A stretch of 64,000 nt of DNA from JBAZTO01 sp041661865 (GCA_041661865.1 JBAZTO010000006.1:1-64000), one strand, 5' to 3'. Positions 16,872-26,452 are shown, counted from the first letter of the stretch. Made by a program: numbers and translations. The notes: generated from the letters alone by a model not told the origin.

Positions 16872-18245
16872 ATGTATGCACGAACATGGAAGTGGATTTC
16901 GGTTGCGGCCACAATGACCTTCTTGTCCGCCACGGCCCTGGGCGCCGAGCCGGCGGCCAAGAGCGGCGACTGGTTGTCGGCAGACCTGGGCAGCCCCCAA
17001 GTGGCCCAGGCCGAGCACCCAGCAGCCTCGCACAAGGAGATGGTCGCTGCCGAGGCAACCCCCGCCGCAACGGCCCCCGCTGCCGAGCCGGCCGCCGCCT
17101 CGGGCTGGCCGCCGGGACTGATGATGGACGCCCTCGACGGCGTGGGCCTCAGGAAGCCGATGGACGACATGGGCTTTCGGACTTATGGCTGGGTGGAGAC
17201 CGGCTACACCGGCGTGCTGACCAACGGCCAGCACACGCTCTTTGGCCGGGTCTTCGATACCTTCCGTGCCAACAACCTGCAGATGAACCAGCTCCGCGTC
17301 ACGCTGGACCGCCCCTACGACACCAACAAGAGCTTCGACATCGGCGGGCGGTTTGACCTGCTGTACGGCTCGGATGCGCGGATCACCAAGAACAGCTTCG
17401 TCGGTGCCAGCGAGTATGCGATCCTGGAGAACGTCGGCGAGGGCAAGGGCGCCAACTGGCTGGACTTCACGCAGGCCTACGGGCAACTGTGGTTCAAGAC
17501 GGGCAAGGAAAGCGGCCTGGAGGTGACCGGCGGCAAGTTCGTCACACCTTTCGGCGCCGAGGTCATCGACGCGCCCTACAACGCCCTTTACTCCCACAGC
17601 TACCTGTTCGGCTACGCCATTCCCTTCACGCACACGGGCGTCAAGCTCAACTATATCTGGAATCCGCAACTCTCGACGTACTTCGGCATCGTCAACGGCT
17701 GGGACGTGTTTGAGGACAACAATCACGCCCACAGCTACATGGCCGGCGGCATGCTGAGTTCCAAGGAGCAGATCGGCGGCCACGCGCGGGACTGCCTGGC
17801 CTTCAACTTCATCACCGGCCCCGAGCAGACAGACAACGTTACGAATTATCGCACCGTGGTGGACGGCATCTACACGCACTGGTGGACCGAAAAACTCGCG
17901 TCCGTCGTCAATGCCGACTGGGGCACCGAGCAGGATGGCGCCCCCGACGGCGGGCGGGCCAACTGGTATGGCGCAGACCACTGCCTGACCTATATCTTCA
18001 ACGATTACGTCACCGGCAACTGGCGTGCGGAATGGTTCGAGGACGACAGCGGGGCGCGCATCGGCGTCGCGGGGCAATACGTGGAGAACACCGCCGGCGT
18101 GACGATCACCCCCTTCCCGACGGACAAGGTGCTCAAGAACCTCCTCTTCCGCCCCGAACTGCGATGGGATCATTCCAACAGGGAAGTCTTCGCCGACGAT
18201 CACGACCAGCTCACCGCCGCCTTCGACGTGATCTTCAAGTTCTGA
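16872..18245 (+). CDS. BBP2-type outer-membrane beta-barrel porin
   Basis: 457 aa. A signal peptide (about 1-24, ending TALGAEP), then an Ala/Pro-rich linker (about 25-80), then a barrel rich in alternating aromatic and polar strands (TYGWVETGYTGVLTNG, LYSHSYLFGYAIPFTHTGVKLNY) ending in Phe (FDVIFKF), the usual C-terminal signal for barrel assembly. It matches the putative beta-barrel porin-2 family. The frame is open from 16785, but ATG 16872 follows AAAGGAG. A sigma-54-type promoter and a strong terminator flank it, so it is a single-gene unit probably under an activator. Confidence 0.8.
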   Translation: MYARTWKWISVAATMTFLSATALGAEPAAKSGDWLSADLGSPQVAQAEHPAASHKEMVAAEATPAATAPAAEPAAASGWPPGLMMDALDGVGLRKPMDDMGFRTYGWVETGYTGVLTNGQHTLFGRVFDTFRANNLQMNQLRVTLDRPYDTNKSFDIGGRFDLLYGSDARITKNSFVGASEYAILENVGEGKGANWLDFTQAYGQLWFKTGKESGLEVTGGKFVTPFGAEVIDAPYNALYSHSYLFGYAIPFTHTGVKLNYIWNPQLSTYFGIVNGWDVFEDNNHAHSYMAGGMLSSKEQIGGHARDCLAFNFITGPEQTDNVTNYRTVVDGIYTHWWTEKLASVVNADWGTEQDGAPDGGRANWYGADHCLTYIFNDYVTGNWRAEWFEDDSGARIGVAGQYVENTAGVTITPFPTDKVLKNLLFRPELRWDHSNREVFADDHDQLTAAFDVIFKF

Positions 18246-18272
18246 CCCGAGGCGACGGATCGCCGCTACCGC

Positions 18273-18308
18273 GCAGGCACAGGCCAAGAGCTTGTGCCTG
18301 CCTTTTTT
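18273..18308 (+). terminator. Intrinsic terminator of the porin gene
   Basis: GCAGGCACA and TGTGCCTGC form a perfect 9-bp stem followed by CTTTTTT, 28 bp after the porin stop codon. Confidence 0.85.
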
Positions 18309-18364
18309 GGGTTCTTGTCCCGATCCCGGGGAATGGCAAGCCCAATGACAAATGACGAAACCCG

Positions 18365-18469
18365 AATGACGAATCAATTCCGAAACTCGAATACGGCTGA
18401 CGAAGCGGTGTTTTTCGTCATTTGAATATTCGTCATTGTTTCGACATTCGAGCTTCGGAATTCGTCATT
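18365..18469. repeat. Inverted repeat of AATGACGAAT units
   Basis: The left arm (18365-18392, AATGACGAAT-caa-TTCCGAA and on) pairs with the right arm (18446-18469, ending TTCGGAATTCGTCATT). A second small palindrome (GACGAA/TTCGTC) lies in between. It fills the space between the convergent porin and antiporter genes. Confidence 0.6.
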
Positions 18470-18525
18470 CGACGGCGGCTCCCGGAAATGGGCTGAACCT
18501 TTTTCGCTCCGACGTCGGCGCAGGC

Positions 18526-19974
18526 CTACAGCCACTTCAGCACGAACATGACCAGCGACATGAGGACAAAGACCGGCATCAGGACGCCGAGGCTGTAGAG
18601 CATGTACCCGAAGAAGCTGGGCATGGAGATGCCTCGCTCTTCAGCGATGGCCTTGACCATCAGGTTTGGGCCGTTGCCGATGTAGGTGTTGGCGCCCATG
18701 AACACCGCGCCCAAGCTGATGGCGACCAGCAGATCCGCCCGGATGAACTGCCCACCCAGCAGGGTCAAAATGCCCGGGCCGGGGTTGTGGGTCAGCGAGT
18801 CGGCCGCCTCAAAAAACACCACGTACGTCGGCGCGTTGTCCAGGAAGCTGCTGAGCATCCCGCTGGCCCAGAACACTTGCCAGGGCTCGGTCAGGTGCAA
18901 CTTGGGCCCGTGTACCCTGAGCATCTCCACCGGGGCCAGCATGGTGATGAAAATGCCGATGAACAAGGCAGCCACTTCTCCCATCGCCCCGAAACTGAAG
19001 TGATTGGCCTTGCGAATGTCCGGGGCGGTGGTCAGCATGCTCAGCCCCGTCAGCAGCAGCATGACCGCCGCGCGGAGGTACTTGGGCACCACAAAGTCGC
19101 TATAGAGCACGAAAGGCTGGCCGGGAATCAGCAACGCGGCGGCCAGCACCACACCCAGGAGATAAAGAAAGTTGGTCTTCCCGCGAATCCTCAGCGGCGC
19201 GGAGACAATCTCCTCCACTTCGCGGTCCTCGGGTTTCTCGCGACGGAAGGCGATGGTATCCCAGATGAAGTAGATCACCAGCAAGATTCCAGTGCATAGG
19301 GCCCACGGGCCTGCCAGGCACAACGTCCACAGGAACGGCACGCCCCGCAGGTAGCCCAGGAAAAGCGGCGGGTCGCCGATGGGCAGCAGGCAGCCGCCGA
19401 CGTTGCACACGATGAAGATGAAGAACACCACCGTGTGGCGCACGTTCATGCGTTCGCTGTTAGTCACCAGCAGCGGACGAATCAGCAGCATGGCCGCACC
19501 GGTGGTTCCGACAAGGCTGGCCAGCACAGCCCCGATGGCCAGGATCAGTGTGTTGGTGCGAGGATGGGCCGGAAGATCCCCCGACAGGTGAATGCCGCCA
19601 CTGATGGTGTAAAGGCTCAACAGCAGCAGGATAAAGGGCAGGTACTCCTCGATGACCGCGTCCGACAGTACGTGGAGCAGGACCGGCCAGCCACTGGCGA
19701 TCGTGGCGCCACCCGAGACCGGAACGATGGACGGATGAAGCAGCAGATAGTAAAGCATCACGGGAACCGACAGGCCCAGCGCGATAATCAGCTTGTTGCG
19801 ATTGTGATGCCAAAACCGGGCACAAGCGGGAATGAGCGGGATAATGGCGATGCACAGCAGCATCAGCACGAAGGGAACGGCCGTCCAGAAAGGCGGGCAA
19901 TAAGTCGGCGGGCTTGCGATGGTATTCACTCCATTGACCTGACTGTATATGGTTTCCTTGCGATGGCTGCTCAA
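18526..19974 (-). CDS. NhaD/CitMHS-type sodium:proton antiporter
   Basis: 482-aa inner-membrane protein with about 12 hydrophobic segments, in the ion transporter superfamily (NhaD, ArsB, CitMHS). Typical parts are IPLIPACARFWHHNRNKLIIALGLSVPVMLYYLLLHP near the start, GGCLLPIGDPPLFLGYLRGVPFLW in the middle and SSFLDNAPTYVVFFEAA plus GAVFMGANTYIGNGPNLMVKAIAE in the second half. These duplicated half-helix motifs are those of NhaD-like proteins. The frame starts at a TTG; a GTG about 12 codons later is an equal alternative, so the N-terminus is uncertain. Confidence 0.8.
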   Translation of the reverse strand: MSSHRKETIYSQVNGVNTIASPPTYCPPFWTAVPFVLMLLCIAIIPLIPACARFWHHNRNKLIIALGLSVPVMLYYLLLHPSIVPVSGGATIASGWPVLLHVLSDAVIEEYLPFILLLLSLYTISGGIHLSGDLPAHPRTNTLILAIGAVLASLVGTTGAAMLLIRPLLVTNSERMNVRHTVVFFIFIVCNVGGCLLPIGDPPLFLGYLRGVPFLWTLCLAGPWALCTGILLVIYFIWDTIAFRREKPEDREVEEIVSAPLRIRGKTNFLYLLGVVLAAALLIPGQPFVLYSDFVVPKYLRAAVMLLLTGLSMLTTAPDIRKANHFSFGAMGEVAALFIGIFITMLAPVEMLRVHGPKLHLTEPWQVFWASGMLSSFLDNAPTYVVFFEAADSLTHNPGPGILTLLGGQFIRADLLVAISLGAVFMGANTYIGNGPNLMVKAIAEERGISMPSFFGYMLYSLGVLMPVFVLMSLVMFVLKWL

Positions 19975-20066
19975 ATCAACGCCAAAGGCGAGTCCGATTG
20001 CCGTGGGAGAGTATAAGCACGCCGGCGGCGATCTTCAATCGTCACTCCTGCCTGTCGGCGGGCTGC

Positions 20067-21002
20067 TCATCGCGAGAGCCTCTTGGGGCTGAGTTCCAGC
20101 CATGTCCCGTCACGGCGCGTCTGGGCCCAGAACCTGACGACTCGGCGGTAGAGCACATCCCGCCGTCGCTTGCGATCCCGCCGCATGGCTGTCAGGGCGG
20201 CCGACTCGCTCGCCGACACAGCCGCGCCCGCGGGGGCCTCCCTCCGCCGGCGGGCCCGGAAGCGAGGGAGAAACTCCAGCCACACATCACAGTCGTGGAG
20301 TTCGCCCAGGAGCGTCTGGAGCTTCTTGGCCGCCTTGATCGGCGCGTCCAGCCGCCCGCCGCAGGCATTGCGAAATATCTCCAGGCAGTACCGCAGTCTC
20401 TTGGCTGCGATCCGCATCTGGTGATGTTCGCCGATGGCAAGCGGATCGGCGATGAACTTCTCGAACCTCAGCATCGCAGCCAGGAACTGCCCTATCCGCC
20501 TCGCCGACAAGGCCATCGCCGATGGAGGCAGGATCTCGGTGGACCGTCGGCAAACAAAGCGGCCAAGGCTGTCCTCCATGTTCGCCATCACATCAGAGCT
20601 CTTGAGGGCGGCCAGGGCCTTGAGCACCTTTCGCTGGGACTTGCCACGTTGTTTGCGCAGATACTTGCCAAGCAGGCTCACCCCTGGGCCGCCGCTCGGC
20701 CTGGCGCTCCGCCGGCCAAATGATTCGACAAACTCGATTTGAACATCCAGATCGCGCGCCTGCCCCAGGGCCCGCGTCAGGCGGCGGGCCTCCCTGCGCC
20801 ACTGGGCAGCCTGTTGCGGCAGGCAAGGCTCGAACAGCCCCAGGGCCATCCGCAGGCGGCGCGAGGCCACCCGCATATCGTGCACGGCATCCGCATCCTG
20901 GCCCTTCCGAACGGGCCTGATCAAACGACGAACATCGGCGATTCGGGCCAGTATCGCCTTGGCACACAAGCTGCAATAACTTTGGTCACACAATCGCGCC
21001 AT
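20067..21002 (-). CDS. CHAD-domain protein
   Basis: 311-aa all-helical CHAD protein. The conserved histidine/basic signature VHDMRVASRRLRMALGLF (about 39-56) and the second-half repeat IAAKRLRYCLEIFRNA are clear; the protein is rich in Arg, as expected for a phosphate-polymer binder. CHAD domains bind inorganic polyphosphate and localise to granules. That fits the neighbouring ppk1, ppx and ppk2 genes on the same strand. ATG 21002 behind GAGAAGG is preferred over an upstream in-frame start at 21059. It follows the phosphofructokinase gene by 75 bp. Confidence 0.85.
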   Translation of the reverse strand: MARLCDQSYCSLCAKAILARIADVRRLIRPVRKGQDADAVHDMRVASRRLRMALGLFEPCLPQQAAQWRREARRLTRALGQARDLDVQIEFVESFGRRSARPSGGPGVSLLGKYLRKQRGKSQRKVLKALAALKSSDVMANMEDSLGRFVCRRSTEILPPSAMALSARRIGQFLAAMLRFEKFIADPLAIGEHHQMRIAAKRLRYCLEIFRNACGGRLDAPIKAAKKLQTLLGELHDCDVWLEFLPRFRARRRREAPAGAAVSASESAALTAMRRDRKRRRDVLYRRVVRFWAQTRRDGTWLELSPKRLSR

Positions 21003-21077
21003 GACCTTCTCGGAAGAAAGCGATTCTCGCCCGCATCGCGACGCACCTGTCGCCCTCAAGCGGGTCGTTGAACAACG

Positions 21078-22274
21078 CTATTGGTCGCCCATGCAGGTTC
21101 CCACCAGCCGGGCGCTCTGGATCAGCGGATGATCGGGGGAGATGACCTTGCGACGCCCGGCCACGCGCTCGAGCGGCACCGGCACGCACGCCTCGCCGCG
21201 GTAGGCCACCATTACATTGTGGACGCCCTGGGCCAGCAACTCGGCTGCCTTGGTGCCCATCAGCGTGCACAACATGCGGTCGAAGGGCGACGGGATGCCG
21301 CCCCGCTGCACGTGGCCCAGGGATGTGACGCGGGCCTCGGTGCCCGTCAGCTCCTGCAACTGCCTGGCGATGCGGCTGGCGATGGATTCCTGCACCAGGT
21401 GGTAGGTCTGCAATTCATTCCGCACGCGTTTGACCACCAGCGGCAGGCCGTCACGGGTTTCATCGTCCCACAGTTTCTCGGCCCCATCGGACCGTTCCTT
21501 TTTGCCGCCCTTGCCGGCAGACCGCCGCCGGGCCTTTTCCGCCGCCTTGACCTCGGCCACCGACCGCGCCCCCTCAGCCACCGCGATGATCGAGAACCGC
21601 TTGCCGCTGCGCCGCCGGTCGACCAGGTACCGCGCGACGACTTCCAGGTCGTAGGGCAACTCGGGGATCAGGATGACGTCCGCCCCGCCGGCCAGGCCCG
21701 ACCCCAACGCCAGCCAACCCGTCGCGTGGCCCATGATCTCGCAGACGATGATGCGATGGTGGCTGGTGGCGGTGGTGTGCAGCCGGTCGAGGGCCTCGGT
21801 GGCCACGCACATGGCCGTGTCGTAGCCGAAGGAAAAGTCCGTCTCGACCACGTCGTTGTCGATGGTTTTGGGCAGTGTCATGACCTTGAGGCCCTGCCTG
21901 GACAGGCGGTAGGCATTCTTCTGCGTGCCGCCGCCGCCCAGGCAGACCAGGCAGTCGATCTGCAACTTGCGGGCGTTCTCGACGGCGGTGGCCGTCATGT
22001 CCAGCACCTTGCCGCCCATGGGCATCTTGTTGGGCTTGTCGCGGCTGGTGCCCAGGATCGTCCCGCCGCGCGTGAGGATGCCGCTGACGGCGGCGGAGTC
22101 CAGTTGAATGGCGCGGTTTTCCACCAGGCCGCGGAAACCGTCAAGGATGCCGATGACCTCGATGCCATACTGGTGCATGGCGGCCTTGGCCACGGCACGG
22201 ATGGCCGCGTTGAGCCCGGGGCAGTCGCCCCCCGAAGTCAGCAGGCCGATACATCGCGTCTTGGATTTTGACAT
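21078..22274 (-). CDS. 6-phosphofructokinase
   Basis: 398-aa PFK-A fold enzyme (fructose 6-phosphate to fructose 1,6-bisphosphate). The N-terminal LLTSGGDCPGLNAAIRA is standard. The phosphoryl-donor loop reads CLGGGGTQKNA where classic ATP enzymes have GGDGS and PPi enzymes GGDDT; the catalytic loop reads PKTIDNDV, with Lys as in PPi-type enzymes. Gly at the first site with Lys at the second is the mixed signature of some ATP-PFKs in actinobacteria. A charged, low-complexity insert (about 235-270, KAAEKARRRSAGKGGKKERS) is unusual. It lies inside a polyphosphate gene cluster. Confidence 0.88.
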   Translation of the reverse strand: MSKSKTRCIGLLTSGGDCPGLNAAIRAVAKAAMHQYGIEVIGILDGFRGLVENRAIQLDSAAVSGILTRGGTILGTSRDKPNKMPMGGKVLDMTATAVENARKLQIDCLVCLGGGGTQKNAYRLSRQGLKVMTLPKTIDNDVVETDFSFGYDTAMCVATEALDRLHTTATSHHRIIVCEIMGHATGWLALGSGLAGGADVILIPELPYDLEVVARYLVDRRRSGKRFSIIAVAEGARSVAEVKAAEKARRRSAGKGGKKERSDGAEKLWDDETRDGLPLVVKRVRNELQTYHLVQESIASRIARQLQELTGTEARVTSLGHVQRGGIPSPFDRMLCTLMGTKAAELLAQGVHNVMVAYRGEACVPVPLERVAGRRKVISPDHPLIQSARLVGTCMGDQ

Positions 22275-22399
22275 GGTCTCTCCTGGGCAAAACCAGATTG
22301 TCGCCTCATTCTAGGGAACGCGCCGGCGGCGGTACAGCCTTGACCTCATCGGCCGCGGAGGTCACCTGGGCCAGTGCTTTGCCACATCTGATCTGATAG

Positions 22400-22468
22400 G
22401 TGCCACGGCTGCGTCGTGTGCAGCCGTGCCTGACATCCACACTGCTGCAAACACCGCAGCAGTGGCAC
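22400..22468 (+). repeat. Double-hairpin repeat, copy D
   Basis: GTGCCAC, hairpin 1 (GGCTGC, loop GTCGTGT, GCAGCC), spacer CCTGACATCCA, hairpin 2 (CTGCTGC, loop AAACACC, GCAGCAG), GTGGCAC. It is the best-preserved copy, with flanks TGATCTGATAG and CAATCCAT. It separates ppk1 from pfk. Confidence 0.8.
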
Positions 22469-22478
22469 CCAATCCATT

Positions 22479-24614
22479 TCATTCCGCCGGCTTGGCCAGC
22501 GGCCGGAATTCCTGGATCGGCTGGCGCGACCTGGCCGCCTCCACCGCCTCAAGATAGAAACACTCCTGCGCCCGCACGGCGGCCGCCTTGCCGCGAGCGC
22601 CCTTCCCGGCCGGCGAGAGGGGCTTATAGAACCCGTCGGGCCCCTGCCGCCAGGCGGTGACATTGTCGGCCAGGCAGGTGTTGAGTATCGCCAGCAGGCG
22701 ATCCCGCGGCTCCTTGCGAATGACGGGAAACAGAACCTCCAACCGATAGTCGAGGTTGCGGGTCATCCAATCGGCGCTGGACAGATACACTTCCTCGTGG
22801 CCGCCGTTGCGGAAGTAGAAGATGCGGGCGTGTTCGAGGAATCGATCCACGATCGAGACCACCTCGATGTTCTCCGAGACGCCCTTGACCCCGGGCCGAA
22901 GGCAGCAGATGCCGCGCACGTTCAGGCGAATCCGCACGCCGGCCTGGCTGGCGCGATACAGGGCCCGGCAGATTTCCTTGTCCTGGAGCGAGTTGAGCTT
23001 GGCGATGATCAGCCCGCCGGCTGTCGGCGTGGAGGTGTGAATCTCCCGCTCGATCAGGGCCAGCAGGCGTTGGCGCAGGCCCGTCGGCGCGATCACGAAC
23101 CGCCGCCAACCCGTCGGCTGGCTGCTGCCGGTGACCAGGTTGAAAAAGGCCGCCACGTCGGAGGCCAGGTCGCTGTCGCTGCTCATCAGGCCCACGTCGG
23201 AGTAGATTCGCGCCGTCTTGTCGTTGTAGTTGCCCGTGGACAAGTGCACGTAGCGGCCGATGCGATGGGCCTCGCGCCGCACCACCAGCAGCGCCTTGGC
23301 GTGCGTCTTGAACCCCGCCACGCCGTAAATGACATAGCAGCCGGCGTCCTCGAGCCTGCGCGCCCAGTTGACGTTCTTGGCCTCGTCGAAGCGGGCCTTG
23401 AGCTCCACCAGCACCGTCACCTGCTTGCCGTTGGACGCCGCCCGCTCCAGCGCGCGGATGATGGGCGAGTCGCCACTGGTGCGGTAGAGCGTCTGCTTGA
23501 TGGCCAGGACATTGGGATCCTCGGCCGCCAGTTCGACCAGTCGCGTCACCGGGTCGAATGATTCATACGGATGGAACAGAAGCACGTCCCGTTCCTGCAC
23601 CGCCTGCCACAGGTCCTCGACCTCCAGCAGGTCGCGCGGCGGCTGCGGCGGCCAGGCGGGGTATCGAAGCTCATCCCAGCCCCTAGAGTTGGCGATGTCC
23701 ATCATGGCCGCCAGGTCCAGCGGGCCGGCGACCTCGAACACGTCCTCTTCTTTCGCCCCCGACCAGTCCACCAGGTACTTGCGGAGGCGCAGGTCGGCGT
23801 CGGCGGCCAGTTCCAGCCGCACGACCGAGCGACGGCTTCGCTCGATGACGGCCCGTTCCACCGCGTCCATCAGTTCCTCGGGATCCTCTTCCTGAACGTC
23901 CACGTCGCCATCCCGCGTCAGGCGGAAGACGGCGGCGGCCAGGATGCGGCGGCCTGGAAACATCATGCCCACGTGCGCCGCGAGGACCTCCTCCAGGGGG
24001 ATCATGTGCAGGCCCTTCTCGGCCGGCAGGCGAACGAACCGCGGCAAGGCCTTGGGCACCGGCACGATGATGATGCTGTCGCGCGAGGCATCCGCGTCGC
24101 CCTCGCTCCCCGACAGCAGCAGGGCCAGGTTAAGCTGCAGGCCCGGCAGGATCGGACAGGGGTCCAGTTCCTCCACGGCCAGCGGAGTCAGCGAGGGCAG
24201 CGTCTCGGACAGGAACAGCGAAGTGAGGAAATGCTTCTGCTCGTCACTGGTCCGGTCGAACGAAAGCAGTGTGATCCCCGTGGCGTCGAGCTTTTCCCGC
24301 AGGTCCGCCAGGGCCTGGTATTGCCGGGCGACCATGGTCGAGACGCGGGCGTGAATGGCCAGGAGTTGCTGGGCCAGCGTCAGGCCCGAAGGATCCTTGC
24401 GGGCCACCGCGGCCGCGGCGCGCTGCTTGAGGCTGGCCACGCGGATCGTGAAAAACTCATCGAGGTTGGACGCCGTGATGGCCAGAAACTTCAACCGCTC
24501 CAGCAGCGGCACGTCCTCGGCCAGCGCCCGGTGCAGCACGCGATCATTGAATTCCAGCCAGCTCAACTCGCGATTGATGTACAGTTCGGGAGAATCCAGG
24601 TCAACCGTCGCCAT
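22479..24614 (-). CDS. ppk1: Polyphosphate kinase 1
   Basis: 711 aa, the usual PPK1 length, making polyphosphate reversibly from ATP. The N-terminal part has ELYINRELSWLEFNDRVL, the middle LLFHPYESFDPVTRLVELAAEDPNVLAIKQTLYRTSGDSPI, then FKTHAKALLVVRRE with the autophosphorylated His and YVHLSTGNYNDKTARIYSDVGL with the second catalytic His. ATG 24614 is chosen because GAGAAGG lies 8 nt upstream; TTG 24635 and ATG 24620 are less likely. It follows ppx on the same strand with a 113-bp gap, so the genes probably share regulation. Confidence 0.95.
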   Translation of the reverse strand: MATVDLDSPELYINRELSWLEFNDRVLHRALAEDVPLLERLKFLAITASNLDEFFTIRVASLKQRAAAAVARKDPSGLTLAQQLLAIHARVSTMVARQYQALADLREKLDATGITLLSFDRTSDEQKHFLTSLFLSETLPSLTPLAVEELDPCPILPGLQLNLALLLSGSEGDADASRDSIIIVPVPKALPRFVRLPAEKGLHMIPLEEVLAAHVGMMFPGRRILAAAVFRLTRDGDVDVQEEDPEELMDAVERAVIERSRRSVVRLELAADADLRLRKYLVDWSGAKEEDVFEVAGPLDLAAMMDIANSRGWDELRYPAWPPQPPRDLLEVEDLWQAVQERDVLLFHPYESFDPVTRLVELAAEDPNVLAIKQTLYRTSGDSPIIRALERAASNGKQVTVLVELKARFDEAKNVNWARRLEDAGCYVIYGVAGFKTHAKALLVVRREAHRIGRYVHLSTGNYNDKTARIYSDVGLMSSDSDLASDVAAFFNLVTGSSQPTGWRRFVIAPTGLRQRLLALIEREIHTSTPTAGGLIIAKLNSLQDKEICRALYRASQAGVRIRLNVRGICCLRPGVKGVSENIEVVSIVDRFLEHARIFYFRNGGHEEVYLSSADWMTRNLDYRLEVLFPVIRKEPRDRLLAILNTCLADNVTAWRQGPDGFYKPLSPAGKGARGKAAAVRAQECFYLEAVEAARSRQPIQEFRPLAKPAE

Positions 24615-24727
24615 GGGCATTACCTTCTCTCGCAAGGACTCATCGGCCGCGAAGTTGCCTTCTCCAGAATCTTCTGGCGCCTCGCCGTCCGCGGCTCGCC
24701 ATTCTGTCGTTTCCCGTGCCTGCTGTC

Positions 24728-26383
24728 TCAGACTTCCTGGCCCTCTTCCAGCCGCACCTTCATGCCGAAGATGTCCTCGAACAGGTCGGCCTTGTCTTCC
24801 AGGGCGCGCCGCTCCAGCGTCAGGTCCGGCACGCCGCGAACGTAGATGATGAAATCCTCCGCCTCGCGCTCGATCTGTATGTTGCGGATCTGCTGCGAGT
24901 GGCCGCGGTCGAGCGCATCGGCCACGCGGAGGATGGCCGCCAGCTTGCTGACGACCATGCGGGCCTCGCGCGGCAGGGCCATGTAGTCCGGGTGCGTCTT
25001 GTTGGGCAGGCTGCGGCGGTGGTAGCGCGCGACCAGGGCGACGATCTGCGTCTCTTCGCGCTGGAGGCCGAAGATTTCGGAATTGGCCACCAGGTAGTAA
25101 CTGTGCTTGTGGTGGGCCCGGCTGCTGACGAAGCCTCCCACCTCGTGCAGGATCGCCGCCACGCGAAGCAGCAATCGCTGGCGCGGCCCCAGCCCGTGCT
25201 CAGCCTGGAGATGGTCGAACAATTCCACCGCCAGGTCGGCCACGTGCCAGGTGTGGGCCGGATCGACATGGTACTTCTCGGCGATGGCCCTGGCCGAGTC
25301 GAGCGTGCTGGCGTAAAGCTCCGGGTCCTCGCCGCCGGTGATGCTCCGGGCCAGGTCCAGCATCAGACCGTCGCGCATGGAAACATTGGGCACCACGATG
25401 CGCTTGGCCTGCGTCTCGTGCAGCAGCGCCTGGTAGGCCAGCAGGGCCGGCACGAGCGTCTCGGAGTTGGCAAAGGGGATCTGGTAGGTCGTGGCCAACT
25501 CCTCTGCCGTGTGCACGCTGCATCGCGCCACGAAGGCGTCGAACTGCCGCGCGGCGATCACCTGCGGCGCTTCAGCCGCCCCCGACGGTTGATCCGCCAC
25601 GGCCCCGGCCTCGCCGCCCGCGCCCTCGGCTGGGCCCTCAGAGAGTATCTGCTGCGCGGCAAAACGCGCGTCGCCTCCGACGGCGATGAACGTCTTGACC
25701 TCGCCCAGCGGCAGCGACGACCGCACCGCCGCCACCACGTTGGCGATCTGGTGCCGCAGCAACTCCGCCGCGCGAAGGGGCGGCTCCTGCGACGTCGAAA
25801 GCAATTCCTGCAGGCGGATCGAACCGAGCTGATACGTGCCCGAAGCGAGTATCTCGCCCTTTTCCAGCACCGTCAGAAGGGCGCTGCCGCCGCCGATGTC
25901 GGCGATGAGCGACTTGTCCATGGCCGAGGGCCGACCGCCGCTCGAACGCCGCAGCGACAAGGCCGTCCGCACCGCGTCCACCGTCAGGCGGATTTCCTCC
26001 GACGGGTCGATCACCTCGACTTCCAGGTTGGTGGCCATGAGGATGCGGTCGAGGAACGCGTCGGCGTTGGAGGCCTCGCGGACCGAACTGGTGGCCACCG
26101 CCCGCACGCACTTGACGCCATACGTGTCCAGGATGCGACGGAAGTCGCGGAGGATGGTGATGGCGGCATTCATCGTCTTCTGCCCCAGCCGCCCCGACAG
26201 GAACGTGTCCTGCCCCAGCCGCACCGCCCGCTGCGTCCGCTCGAGGTACTCCAGGCGGTTGTCGCTGAGCACCTGCGCCACCACCATGCGGATGGTATTG
26301 GAGCCGATATCGATCGCCGCCACCGTTCGGGGCGTGGTCTCTGGATTGGCAACCGGGATGCTTGTTTTCGCTTGTTTCGCCAT
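24728..26383 (-). CDS. ppx: Ppx/GppA family exopolyphosphatase
   Basis: 551-aa ASKHA-fold phosphatase that removes phosphate from polyphosphate or pppGpp. AAIDIGSNTIRMVVAQVL and IADIGGGSALLTVLEKG are the two phosphate-binding loops; the C-terminal half carries an HD-like domain (LHEVGGFVSSRAHHKHSYYLVANSE). An insert near 245-275 is rich in Gly/Ala/Glu. The frame opens 45 bp upstream at 26428; I use the ATG at 26383. Placed between ppk2 and ppk1, its polyphosphate role is the more likely one. Confidence 0.9.
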   Translation of the reverse strand: MAKQAKTSIPVANPETTPRTVAAIDIGSNTIRMVVAQVLSDNRLEYLERTQRAVRLGQDTFLSGRLGQKTMNAAITILRDFRRILDTYGVKCVRAVATSSVREASNADAFLDRILMATNLEVEVIDPSEEIRLTVDAVRTALSLRRSSGGRPSAMDKSLIADIGGGSALLTVLEKGEILASGTYQLGSIRLQELLSTSQEPPLRAAELLRHQIANVVAAVRSSLPLGEVKTFIAVGGDARFAAQQILSEGPAEGAGGEAGAVADQPSGAAEAPQVIAARQFDAFVARCSVHTAEELATTYQIPFANSETLVPALLAYQALLHETQAKRIVVPNVSMRDGLMLDLARSITGGEDPELYASTLDSARAIAEKYHVDPAHTWHVADLAVELFDHLQAEHGLGPRQRLLLRVAAILHEVGGFVSSRAHHKHSYYLVANSEIFGLQREETQIVALVARYHRRSLPNKTHPDYMALPREARMVVSKLAAILRVADALDRGHSQQIRNIQIEREAEDFIIYVRGVPDLTLERRALEDKADLFEDIFGMKVRLEEGQEV

Positions 26384-26452
26384 TCGTCGTTCCGCCGCAC
26401 GGTTCCCAGCCGAGGGCGGCTGGGCCACAATTCTTCAACGGGCCTGCGAACT

